Source: Candidatus Babeliales bacterium (GTDB taxonomy: Bacteria; Babelota; Babeliae; Babelales; CAIQNR01). From it: a stretch of DNA of 7,943 nt. The stretch lies in the NCBI GenBank assembly GCA_021735725.1, contig JAIPGS010000040.1, positions 1 to 7,943 on the forward strand. Reading direction: 5' to 3'. Under the pieces are notes generated by a model. That model saw only the letters and a program-made list of their open reading frames with translations. It did no database searches and had not been told where the DNA came from. Below, one piece after another: positions 1 through 6,131 of this stretch (position 1 is the stretch's first letter; the number at the start of each line of letters is the position of its first letter). Both the position numbers and the translations under genes were made by a program.

Positions 1-5
1 CCCCT

Positions 6-34
6 TTTACATCTTTCCATAATACCTGTATAAT
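6..34 (+). promoter_or_regulatory. Sigma-70-type promoter of the first cassette
   Basis: TTTACA (6-11) and TATAAT (29-34) are separated by 17 bases, close to the consensus for housekeeping sigma factor. The start codon follows at 80, leaving a leader of about 40 bases that contains an AGGGG ribosome binding site (66-70). The same promoter and leader recur upstream of the paralogue at 903 with only two differences over positions 3-79. That conservation of non-coding sequence supports function, although recent duplication could also explain it. Confidence 0.75.
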
Positions 35-79
35 ATCTTCTGTAAGTATTATTAATCATTTTCATAGGGGTATTTTATT

Positions 80-640
80 ATGAAAAAACTATCGTTGATC
101 TTATTATTAAGTCTAGGATCCCAGCCTTCACTTTTTGGGAGCGAAGAAGCTACTTCTTATAACCCAATTACTGATTATTGCTCTTCATTAAAAGATGCAA
201 TACTAAAAAGAATGCCTAACTTGCCTTCTTTTATGAAAAAAGAAGAAGTTGTTATTCCAAAAAATCTTTCATTAAAAGATAAAATCGTAACAAAAATGTC
301 TAACGGAGCTTCTTTCATCAAAGATCAAGCACATGTTGTTGCTGCAAAAACTGTATCTGCAAAAGATGCAATTGTAACAAAATATTCAGGTGAAATATCT
401 TACATCAAAGACTACGCACAAAATGCTGCTGAAAAAGCTACAACTTTAATAAAAGACAACCCAAAAGCATCTATTGCGTGCGGTGTTACTCTTGTTGCAG
501 GTGCTGCTTACCTTCTTTACAGAAAGTATAAAACTAAAAAAACTCCTCAAAGATCTTTCACAAGTAACGATCGTCCAGATGGAGAAACCGCTGAAGAGTA
601 TCAAGCGTTTCTTGAGGCTCGAGCTAAAGACATTCTCTAA
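80..640 (+). CDS. Secreted helical-repeat protein with C-terminal membrane anchor (unknown function)
   Basis: I do not recognise a family. The 186-residue product starts with a clear signal peptide (about 1-20, KK then a leucine-rich core). It then has repeated helical units whose common pattern is S-x-KD-x-I-V-T-K ... S-[FY]-IKD: a divergent unit at about 36-55 and better ones at 64-92 and 93-120. A single hydrophobic helix (about 129-147, SIACGVTLVAGAAYLLY) is followed by a basic YRKYKTKK stretch, a stop-transfer pattern. The 36-residue tail is charged. Predicted topology is a repeat domain outside the inner membrane with a short cytoplasmic tail. The start is supported by AGGGG nine bases upstream. 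The gene has its own promoter and terminator, so it is probably monocistronic. A paralogue follows at 903. The repeat pattern resembles amphipathic helix repeats in general, which does not identify a function. Confidence 0.85.
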   Translation: MKKLSLILLLSLGSQPSLFGSEEATSYNPITDYCSSLKDAILKRMPNLPSFMKKEEVVIPKNLSLKDKIVTKMSNGASFIKDQAHVVAAKTVSAKDAIVTKYSGEISYIKDYAQNAAEKATTLIKDNPKASIACGVTLVAGAAYLLYRKYKTKKTPQRSFTSNDRPDGETAEEYQAFLEARAKDIL

Positions 641-669
641 TAAAGAAAATCTTAGTAACTTAATAAAGT

Positions 670-699
670 AAGAGACCTTTTTACGGGTCTCTTTTTTTT
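670..699 (+). terminator. Rho-independent terminator of cassette 1
   Basis: An 8-bp stem, AAGAGACC (670-677) with GGTCTCTT (686-693), encloses an 8-base loop and runs into a T tract to 699. It lies about 30 bases after the stop codon at 640. Its 24-base hairpin is the exact reverse complement of the hairpin ending the second cassette. Confidence 0.88.
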
Positions 700-828
700 A
701 AGTTATCTTTTTTTCATGTACGCTGTTTTGTGCTATGCAACTACACAAGAAAACTATCTTTTTACAAAAACAAAAAATCTCTGTTTAATTACGCTATAAA
801 ATTTCTAATATGCTTAAAAAAACCACCT

Positions 829-857
829 TTTACATCTTTCCATAATACCTGTATAAT
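829..857 (+). promoter_or_regulatory. Sigma-70-type promoter of the second cassette
   Basis: TTTACA (829-834), a 17-base spacer and TATAAT (852-857) duplicate the promoter at 6-34. The leader to the ATG at 903 has the same AGGGG site (889-893). The leader differs from copy 1 at only two bases (859 and 899), so both genes are expected to be expressed from equivalent signals. Confidence 0.75.
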
Positions 858-902
858 AGCTTCTGTAAGTATTATTAATCATTTTCATAGGGGTATTTCA
901 TT

Positions 903-1334
903 ATGAAAAAACTATCACTGATCTTGCTACTAAGTTTAGGGTCTCAATCTTCACTTTTTTCTGCTCAAGCACAAAGTTGGGGAAATTGGATTAAAGCTTC
1001 TTCTTCATCTTTAAAAGATGAAATTTCAACAAGAATTTCAGGCGGAACATCTTATGTAAAAGACACAGCACACGCTGTTGCTGCAAAAGCTGTATCTGCA
1101 AAAGATACAATCGTAACAACAACATTAAATGGTACATCTTTCATTAAAGATAAAACAACTTCTTTTGCTAACAATTCTTCTGCGTTTATAAAAGATAACC
1201 AAAAAGCATCTATTGCGTGCGGTGTTGCTCTTGTTACAGGTGCTGCTTACCTAGCTTACAGAAACTATAAAGCTAAAAAAACTGCTAAGCAAATACTACA
1301 ACATCAGATAGCCCTGCTGCAGTTATCGCGATAA
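903..1334 (+). CDS. Paralogue of the secreted helical-repeat membrane protein, C-terminus probably frameshifted
   Basis: The 143-residue product shares the leader (MKKLSLILLLSLGSQ) and overall plan of the gene at 80. It has a signal peptide with a likely signal peptidase I site after AQA (21-23) and helical repeats at about 36-64 and 65-88 (S-x-KD-x-I-x-T). A TM helix at about 102-119 (SIACGVALVTGAAYLAY) is followed by a basic RNYKAKK stretch. After residue 129 the frame reads KQILQHQIALLQLSR, encoded by CTG, CAG, GCC, TCG and CGA codons unlike the rest of the gene. The other frames hold a more natural tail up to a stop at 1380 (separate entry). AGGGG at 889-893 supports the start. Function is unknown. 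Localisation is inferred to be membrane-anchored with the repeats outside the inner membrane. Confidence 0.8.
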   Translation: MKKLSLILLLSLGSQSSLFSAQAQSWGNWIKASSSSLKDEISTRISGGTSYVKDTAHAVAAKAVSAKDTIVTTTLNGTSFIKDKTTSFANNSSAFIKDNQKASIACGVALVTGAAYLAYRNYKAKKTAKQILQHQIALLQLSR

Positions 1335-1380
1335 TAAAGCAGTAATAGCTCACTTCAAGAACAACCCACAATACGTTTGA
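1289..1380 (+). pseudogene. Out-of-frame remnant of the C-terminal tail of the 903 gene
   Basis: From 1289 a second frame reads ANTTTSDSPAAV, and from 1324 a third reads YRDNKAVIAHFKNNPQYV before a TGA at 1378-1380. Joined to the gene at residue 129 by two single-base corrections, this gives a tail of 35 residues after the TM-proximal KKT start, against 34 in the paralogue at 80. Both tails have a polar S/T/D-rich section followed by a helix-like end. The corrected stop at 1380 would lie 16 bases before the terminator hairpin, instead of 62. This is inference from frame, composition and length; alignment to a third homologue would decide it. Confidence 0.45.
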
Positions 1381-1396
1381 GCAATTAACTAAAATT

Positions 1397-1424
1397 AAGA
1401 GACCCGTAAAAAGGTCTCTTTTTT
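1397..1424 (+). terminator. Rho-independent terminator of cassette 2
   Basis: AAGAGACC (1397-1404) pairs with GGTCTCTT (1413-1420) across the loop CGTAAAAA, followed by T-rich sequence to about 1424. The stem is the same as in copy 1, but the loop is its reverse complement, so the entire 24-base hairpin is inverted between copies. Confidence 0.88.
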
Positions 1425-1511
1425 ATTTTATCTTTTTTTCATGTATGCTGTTTTTATTCTACTATTAAAACTTTGTGTTGAGAAAAAAGAAAAAATTAAA
1501 GAATAACTATT

Positions 1512-1952
1512 ATGGCACAACAACTTAAACATCTTCTACGTTCTGTGTTCAAGAAAGAAAATTGGAAATTAGAGCTCCTTTCAAATTGGGAATCTGTTGT
1601 TGGTAATCTTGCAGATAAAATGCGTCTTGAAAAAATTGAAGGGGGCACGCTTCATATTGGAGTGTACCAATCAAGTTGGATGCATGAACTGTACCTTCTT
1701 TCTGCCGTATTAAAAAAAACTATCAATACACATCTTGGAAACACGTATATTACACACATTCGTTTAAAATACGTTGAAAAAACTTCCATAAAAGAACAAA
1801 AACAAATTAAAACTGTTCAAAAAATTATCTATACCCCCATTGTACTCACTACAAAAGAAGAACATGCTTTAACAAAAATTAAAGATAGTGAACTACAAAA
1901 AGCACTTCATAATTTTTTAAGCAGGTGCCACCACCAAAAGGTTTTAAAATGA
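1512..1952 (+). CDS. DUF721 / DciA-like protein
   Basis: The 146-residue product fits the DUF721 family, which includes DciA, the loader or operator of the replicative helicase DnaB in many bacteria lacking DnaC. The family pattern is visible. W26-x-x-VVG-x-LA (26-34) is followed by a GGTLHIGV strand (44-51), then SSWMHEL (54-60), then INTHLG with a following IRLKY strand (71-87). The remaining 60 residues are Lys/Gln-rich and not recognisable. I see no strong ribosome binding site before the ATG; upstream sequence is A-rich. The stop overlaps the murG start in ATGA, so the two genes are probably translationally coupled. The DUF721 call is fairly firm; the helicase-loading role is inferred from the family. 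Confidence 0.8.
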   Translation: MAQQLKHLLRSVFKKENWKLELLSNWESVVGNLADKMRLEKIEGGTLHIGVYQSSWMHELYLLSAVLKKTINTHLGNTYITHIRLKYVEKTSIKEQKQIKTVQKIIYTPIVLTTKEEHALTKIKDSELQKALHNFLSRCHHQKVLK

Positions 1953-2977
1953 AAAAAACAATATGCTGTGTCGCAGGAAAATCTGGAGGCCATATCATTC
2001 CTGGTTTAAATTATATGCAACAGATACTCAAAAATAGCCCTGATCATGATATTTTATTTTTTACGACGTCTAGCCCTCTTGATAAAAATCTTTTAGAAAA
2101 TAGCAAAATTGTGACACATCATGTTCCTTTGCATCTTGATAATATTCCCTACAAAAAATTATACAAAGTTCCTTTATTTATGTTGCAACTTGGTTTTTCT
2201 TTTATTAAAAGTTTTTTTTGGCTCCTAAAAAAACGCCCTTCACTTATTATTAGTATGGGTGGATATGTTTCAATTCCAGTATGTATTGCTGCTCGATTAC
2301 TCAGAATCAGAATTGAACTTTTTGAATTAAATGTTGTGCCTGGAAAAGCAACATCATTTCTTGCATCGCATGTTTCAACCGTTCGCATTTGTTTTCCTGA
2401 AACTAAAAAATATCTTAAACGTGCTCGTTGTATTATTTCTGCATACCCCCTCAAAGATGCTCTTTACCATGTTCCCAAAGATAAAAACACTCTTTTAAAA
2501 TCACTCTCTTTTGATTCTCACAAAAAAACAATCTTGGTTCTTGGAGGATCTCAAGGATCTCACTTTTTAAATACAACTCTTAAACAAATTGCTTCTTCTC
2601 CTGATTTAAAAAACACCATTCAAATCATTCATCAAACAGGCTTTGATGATCCTGAACCTTTTAAAAAGTGGTATACACAACATGAAATTCAACACCAGGT
2701 TTTTCAGTTTCATCACAATCTTGAAACCTTGTACCCTGCGGCAGATATTGTTATGTGCCGTGCGGGAGCAGGAACACTTTTTGAAACGCTTTATTTTAAA
2801 ACAAAATGCATTTGTATCCCTTTAAAAGCAACAACCACCAATCATCAACTTGATAATGCTCTTTCTTTTTCAAAACAGTATCCTGATCAGTTTATTACCT
2901 TGGAACAAAAAGAAATTGAAAATAACAATCTTATTTTAGAAAACAAACTCAAGGAAGTTTTGGGCTTAATTCTTTAA
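1949..2977 (+). CDS. murG: UDP-GlcNAc:undecaprenyl-PP-MurNAc-pentapeptide GlcNAc transferase
   Basis: MurG (GT28) adds GlcNAc to lipid I to make lipid II on the cytoplasmic face of the inner membrane. The 342 residues match the usual length of about 355. Visible motifs in order are the glycine-rich GKSGGHIIP loop (10-18), MGGY (103-106), FELNVVPGKA (125-134), LVLGGSQGS (196-204), RAGAGTLFE (271-279) and NHQLDNA (298-304). The last two bind the UDP-GlcNAc donor. The HEQN motif of the family reads FELN here, losing His and Gln. I place the start at 1949 rather than at the in-frame ATG at 1925. It has AAGG seven bases upstream, overlaps the previous stop by four bases, and begins directly with the MKKTICCVAG first strand. 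The gene is convergent with the PBP gene. Confidence 0.93.
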   Translation: MKKTICCVAGKSGGHIIPGLNYMQQILKNSPDHDILFFTTSSPLDKNLLENSKIVTHHVPLHLDNIPYKKLYKVPLFMLQLGFSFIKSFFWLLKKRPSLIISMGGYVSIPVCIAARLLRIRIELFELNVVPGKATSFLASHVSTVRICFPETKKYLKRARCIISAYPLKDALYHVPKDKNTLLKSLSFDSHKKTILVLGGSQGSHFLNTTLKQIASSPDLKNTIQIIHQTGFDDPEPFKKWYTQHEIQHQVFQFHHNLETLYPAADIVMCRAGAGTLFETLYFKTKCICIPLKATTTNHQLDNALSFSKQYPDQFITLEQKEIENNNLILENKLKEVLGLIL

Positions 2978-3066
2978 AGAACACCAAGAAAAACATACAC
3001 CATACCATTACAAAGAATGGAATTGGTTTAAAAAATAAAACAGATACATTATACATACTTTGTGTT
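2978..3066. other. Convergent intergenic gap between murG and the PBP gene
   Basis: These 89 AT-rich bases separate two convergent stops. A short hairpin (CCATT 3005-3009 with AATGG 3016-3020) and a 12-base palindrome across the murG stop (2970-2981) are present, but neither has a convincing T tract. I do not call a terminator here. Confidence 0.4.
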
Positions 3067-4971
3067 TTAGACGAGCAATTCAAAAACCTCTTCTCCTGAA
3101 AGTTTTTGAACAATTTTTCCTGTTTTAATATCGGCAAAAACTTTTCTTAAAGAAGAGTCATACGAAAAAAACTTTGTTTTTGTAGAAATCTGTCTATGAA
3201 AACGCATCCAAATGGGATATGAAGTATAAACAGGATAAATATTTTTACCAAGAGATCTATTATCATCAGTTCCTGCATATAATACTGTGGTAATTTCTGG
3301 AGTTGAACCTGCAAACCAACATGTCCGAGAATCGTTAGTTGTTCCTGTTTTACTTATCGCAACAGAATCTAACCATTTTTTACTTTTCTCTTTTTTGCGG
3401 TTAAGACCAAAAGTAAGAACTTTATTAATTTGATGTGCAATTTTTGGTTCAATTACTTTATGTTCATGTATCTCTGCTTTATAAATCTTTTTTCCCCATT
3501 TATCTTTAATCCATAATAAATATTCTGGCTTCACATATACCCCATCATTTGCAAATATATTAAACATTCCAGCAACTTCGTACACAGTACTATCAATACA
3601 ACCAAGAGATAATGATGGATATTCTGGAATAGGACCACTCAAACCACATAAACGAGCAACCTGCGCAACTTTTTTTGGCCCAATCGCTAAAATAGTTTTT
3701 GCAGAGATAATATTACTTGAATAAGAAAGAGCCCGCGCGAGTGTCATTGATCCATGAAAAAGGAGATCATGATTTTTTGGTTCCCATAATTGATTTCCTT
3801 GCTGAACAATCAAGGGTTCATCAAGTGCAGTACCAAGCATACTCATCCCCTCATTGAGTGCTGCTGCATATAATACAGGTTTAAATACAGACCCTTGTTG
3901 GCGCCGTGCCTGAATAGCTCTATTAAATTGAGACTCAAAAAAATCTACTCCTCCAATAAGTACTTTTATATGACCTGTTTTTGTTTCTAGAGAAATGAGT
4001 CCCCCATCAAGATCATTTCCCAAACGTAAACGTGTAACTTTAAAATGTTGAACAAATTCTTTTTCTGCTTTTTTTTGCATATCGCTATTTAATGTTGTTT
4101 TTATAATTAAGCCACCACAATATAATTGGCGTCTTCCATATTTTTCTTCTAATTCTCCACGCAACATTTCTTTAAAATGTAAAGCTATTGCATCTTTTTC
4201 AGCATGGCACAAATTCAATGGACGATTACTATAATCCTGAAATTCATCTTCTGTAAGTTTTTTAAGTTTTTTCATCTGCCCCAAAATAATGTTTCTTCGT
4301 TGCACAGAAGAAAGAGGATATAAAAGCGGAGAATAGTTTCCAGGAGACTTTACAATTCCTGCAAGAAGCGCTGATTGGTCGGGAGTTAATGCATCAACTG
4401 ATACTCCCCAAAAACGTTGTGCTGCCGCTTCTACCCCATAAATACCACATCCAAAATAAACATGATTTAAATAGGTTTCAAGTATTTGTTCTTTAGTAAA
4501 TTGACGTTCTACAAGAAGCGAAAGAAATTGCTCTTTTATTTTACGTTGGAACGTTTTTTGTGAATCAAAAAATAAAAGTTTAACCAGCTGTTGCGTAATA
4601 GTGCTGGCCCCTTCCACAATACGCCCATGCAAAAGATTTTTTACAGATGAACGAATTATCCCCTTGAATGAAATTCCATGATGATAAAAGAAATCCCAAT
4701 CTTCCGCAGCTATAAAAGCATAACGCACATGTTCAGGAATTTGTGCAAGTTCCAGAGGCTGTCGCTTATCAACTTGAAATCGTGTCCACTCTTCATCTTT
4801 ATCATCAAGAACTATTGAAGGTTTTCCTGGATCATAATTTTCAAGTACAGAAAAATCAATGGGAGCTTTTGCAAATAAAAAGAAAAGTGCCCCCAAAGTG
4901 AAAGCAGATCCACAAAGCCCACATGTGATTATCCATCTAAAATATTTTATCATAGTATCTTTTACTCTCAT
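3067..4971 (-). CDS. Class A penicillin-binding protein (bifunctional transglycosylase/transpeptidase, PBP1A type)
   Basis: The enzyme polymerises lipid II and cross-links the stem peptides outside the inner membrane. With the start at 4971 it has 634 residues: a cytoplasmic tip, a TM helix (about 10-34), a GT51 domain (about 50-225) and a transpeptidase domain (about 320-580). GT51 motifs include the catalytic EDWDFFYHHG (90-99), GASTITQQ (121-128) and ILETYLNHVYFG (163-174). The transpeptidase has all three motifs: SVFK (S361, K364), SSN (418-420) and KTGT (541-544). Both activities should be intact. An ATG at 5004 would add 11 residues but falls in the loop of a terminator hairpin and has no ribosome binding site. 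At 4971 GGAAGG is present but very close; 4953 (MIKYF) is another candidate. The length is shorter than many PBP1A proteins, with no large insert between the domains. Confidence 0.92.
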   Translation of the reverse strand: MRVKDTMIKYFRWIITCGLCGSAFTLGALFFLFAKAPIDFSVLENYDPGKPSIVLDDKDEEWTRFQVDKRQPLELAQIPEHVRYAFIAAEDWDFFYHHGISFKGIIRSSVKNLLHGRIVEGASTITQQLVKLLFFDSQKTFQRKIKEQFLSLLVERQFTKEQILETYLNHVYFGCGIYGVEAAAQRFWGVSVDALTPDQSALLAGIVKSPGNYSPLLYPLSSVQRRNIILGQMKKLKKLTEDEFQDYSNRPLNLCHAEKDAIALHFKEMLRGELEEKYGRRQLYCGGLIIKTTLNSDMQKKAEKEFVQHFKVTRLRLGNDLDGGLISLETKTGHIKVLIGGVDFFESQFNRAIQARRQQGSVFKPVLYAAALNEGMSMLGTALDEPLIVQQGNQLWEPKNHDLLFHGSMTLARALSYSSNIISAKTILAIGPKKVAQVARLCGLSGPIPEYPSLSLGCIDSTVYEVAGMFNIFANDGVYVKPEYLLWIKDKWGKKIYKAEIHEHKVIEPKIAHQINKVLTFGLNRKKEKSKKWLDSVAISKTGTTNDSRTCWFAGSTPEITTVLYAGTDDNRSLGKNIYPVYTSYPIWMRFHRQISTKTKFFSYDSSLRKVFADIKTGKIVQKLSGEEVFELLV

Positions 4972-4986
4972 ACCTTCCACATTAGC

Positions 4987-5016
4987 AAAAAAAAAAGACC
5001 ACATAAAGCAGTCTTT
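4987..5016 (-). terminator. Terminator downstream of the 5454-5047 gene (minus strand)
   Basis: On the minus strand AAAGAC (5016-5011) and GTCTTT (4999-4994) form a 6-bp stem with an 11-base loop, followed by a run of ten T (4996-4987). It lies about 30 bases after the stop of the small minus-strand gene and just before the PBP gene. The plus-strand side is also T-rich, but no plus-strand gene ends here. If active, the PBP gene needs read-through or a promoter overlapping this region. Confidence 0.65.
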
Positions 5017-5046
5017 ATTTATTTTTATTTTTTAAATAAAAATGTA

Positions 5047-5454
5047 CTAAACTAATTCTAACATTTCTTCATCTTCTTTATGCGCTTTATTATTTTTTGA
5101 TGAATAGTAGTCCATAGAATACTTTACAACAATAATTCCTGCAACAATAACTGATAGTATCGCACTATTTCTATAGTGTACTATTTTTATTGATAAATCT
5201 TTATTCGCATTCGATAATTTTTTTAATGCTTCTTCTTTTCCACATTGCTGAAACCTTAAATCTTCTATGTGAAATCGTGCTCGTTGTAATTCTTCTTGAA
5301 GATCTTTAATAATTTTTTCTTTTTTACAGTGAGCATCCAATGACCACAGTCGCTTTACACTCTCCCACCATAAAGAATTGCTTCCTTCATGCCCACAAGA
5401 TGACCCACACATTAATGCTGAAAAAACTATTACCCCTAATTTTTTATTCATCAA
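5047..5454 (-). CDS. Small secreted coiled-coil protein with C-terminal membrane helix (unknown function)
   Basis: I do not recognise this 135-residue protein. It begins with a short basic stretch and a hydrophobic signal sequence (about 1-19, MMNKKLGVIVFSALMCGSS). A charged helical segment (about 44-90, with EELQRAR and IEDLRFQQ heptad-like spacing) may form a coiled coil. A TM helix (about 96-111, SAILSVIVAGIIVVKY) is followed by a charged tail ending in EDEEMLELV. Five cysteines lie before the TM (residues 16, 20, 43 and 71 plus a Cys-poor remainder to be counted with care), so disulfides are possible. The start is supported by AGGGG six bases upstream on the minus strand. The plan (signal, helix, C-terminal TM, charged tail) matches the proteins at 80 and 903 without obvious sequence similarity. 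It may be cotranscribed with the PBP gene if the terminator between them leaks. Confidence 0.75.
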   Translation of the reverse strand: MMNKKLGVIVFSALMCGSSCGHEGSNSLWWESVKRLWSLDAHCKKEKIIKDLQEELQRARFHIEDLRFQQCGKEEALKKLSNANKDLSIKIVHYRNSAILSVIVAGIIVVKYSMDYYSSKNNKAHKEDEEMLELV

Positions 5455-5684
5455 AATCCCCTTCGTTTATAAATATTCCATTATTTTTTTTAATTCTCTT
5501 TACTCTAGAACATATTCTTCTCTTTTTTCAAACATACATTTTTTCTTGTTTAAAAATATATCCTAAAAAATCGTACAATGACTCTGCATACTTTACATGC
5601 TAAAATAAATTTTCTTACGCTTCTTTACTATAGTAAAATTGTATGTAAATACTTTTATGCACTTTAACTTACCAAGGAACTCTC
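5455..5684. promoter_or_regulatory. Divergent intergenic region with a 14-bp perfect palindrome
   Basis: This 230-base AT-rich gap separates divergent genes and must hold promoters for at least one of them. TTTACTATAGTAAA (5624-5637) is a perfect 14-base palindrome about 50 bases before the plus-strand start and could be an operator or overlap a -10 element (TATAGT). I could not pick out a convincing -35/-10 pair for either direction. In such AT-rich DNA a 14-base palindrome is notable but could be chance. Confidence 0.3.
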
Positions 5685-6131
5685 ATGAATCTCTTGTGGA
5701 TATATTCTCTCATTTTACCCTTCTGTGCATTATTACTTGACTGTTCTGCTCTTCATATATACGGAGGGCCCGTATTACAAACTACTTTTTTATCTATCCT
5801 TATACTCGCTCTTTCAGCGTACCCGCCCATCTTTCTTGTTATTCCATTATTTTTATTAGGACTTTTTTCTCTTGTTCTTTTTGATAATTTTATTTTTATC
5901 TTTATGTTTACTTTCCCTATAATCGCAACAATTTATTACTCCTCTGGATATTTTTGTTCAAAAATAACTATTGGCACCCTTTTTTATGCTTTATACCTTC
6001 TTATTATATTTATTTTTATACCTTTATTTATGCTTAAATTACCCATCTTACCCTCCTATACATTATGGGCATTTGGTGTTAATCTTGTAGGAGCAAGTTT
6101 ATCTTTGAAATTGTTACCTATAGTTGAATAA
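5685..6131 (+). CDS. Small polytopic membrane protein (unknown function)
   Basis: The 148 residues are almost wholly hydrophobic and suggest four or five TM helices (roughly 3-23, 30-50, 52-80, 95-118 and 124-145) with short loops. A good ribosome binding site, AAGGA (5674-5678), sits six bases before the ATG. Size and topology recall MreD, the small membrane partner of the MreB/MreC cell-shape complex, and the cell-wall neighbours would suit that. I see no diagnostic motif, so I do not assign it. Phe, Leu and Ile are partly expected from AT-rich composition, so a weak chance of a spurious frame remains. The last codons and stop (6129-6131) overlap the first strand of the RNase P RNA P1 helix. 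Confidence 0.65.
   Translation: MNLLWIYSLILPFCALLLDCSALHIYGGPVLQTTFLSILILALSAYPPIFLVIPLFLLGLFSLVLFDNFIFIFMFTFPIIATIYYSSGYFCSKITIGTLFYALYLLIIFIFIPLFMLKLPILPSYTLWAFGVNLVGASLSLKLLPIVE

Larger units (their letters stand above)
3..729 (+). repeat. Tandem gene cassette, copy 1
   Basis: This is the first copy of a duplicated promoter-gene-terminator unit; the second runs from about 826 to 1454. The upstream 77 bases (3-79 against 826-902) differ at two positions, 36 and 76. The signal-peptide and transmembrane coding parts are also close, and the 27 bases after the terminator (703-729 against 1428-1454) differ at one. The middle and C-terminal coding parts have diverged, with length differences. 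The copies are separated by roughly 97 bases of AT-rich DNA in which I see no feature. Confidence 0.8.
826..1454 (+). repeat. Tandem gene cassette, copy 2
   Basis: This is the second copy of the unit described at 3-729. The upstream region, signal-peptide codons and TM-encoding segment are nearly identical to copy 1. The coding middle is shorter: it lacks the first divergent repeat unit. The 24-base terminator hairpin is inverted relative to copy 1, although the sequence on both sides keeps the same orientation. Confidence 0.8.

Noticed and set aside
474..671. Plus-strand open frame of 65 codons overlapping the 80-640 gene
   Set aside because: It is an overlapping frame of a gene with a clear promoter, ribosome binding site and signal peptide, and its product has no sensible architecture.
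1275..1290. Run of seven A in the second paralogue as a programmed -1 frameshift site
   Set aside because: A -1 slip at this run leads straight to a TAA at 1286-1288, so it cannot reach the alternative tail. The same A run exists in copy 1, where the frame is normal.
2149..2454. Minus-strand open frame of 101 codons inside murG
   Set aside because: It lies wholly opposite a well-supported murG and has no recognisable protein features.
2970..3020. Palindrome and short hairpin between murG and the PBP gene as a bidirectional terminator
   Set aside because: The stems are short and AT-rich and lack adjoining T runs in either direction.
5394..5412. Lipobox in the leader of the 5454-5047 protein
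   Set aside because: Neither LMC nor GSSC has the residues required before the cysteine, so a lipoprotein call is not supported.
5340..5603. Plus-strand frames opposite the start of the 5454-5047 gene
   Set aside because: They are antisense to a gene with a good ribosome binding site and reflect AT-rich intergenic sequence.
5685..6131. Assignment of the polytopic membrane protein as MreD
   Set aside because: Size and topology are compatible, but no diagnostic sequence is visible and mreB and mreC are absent from the window.
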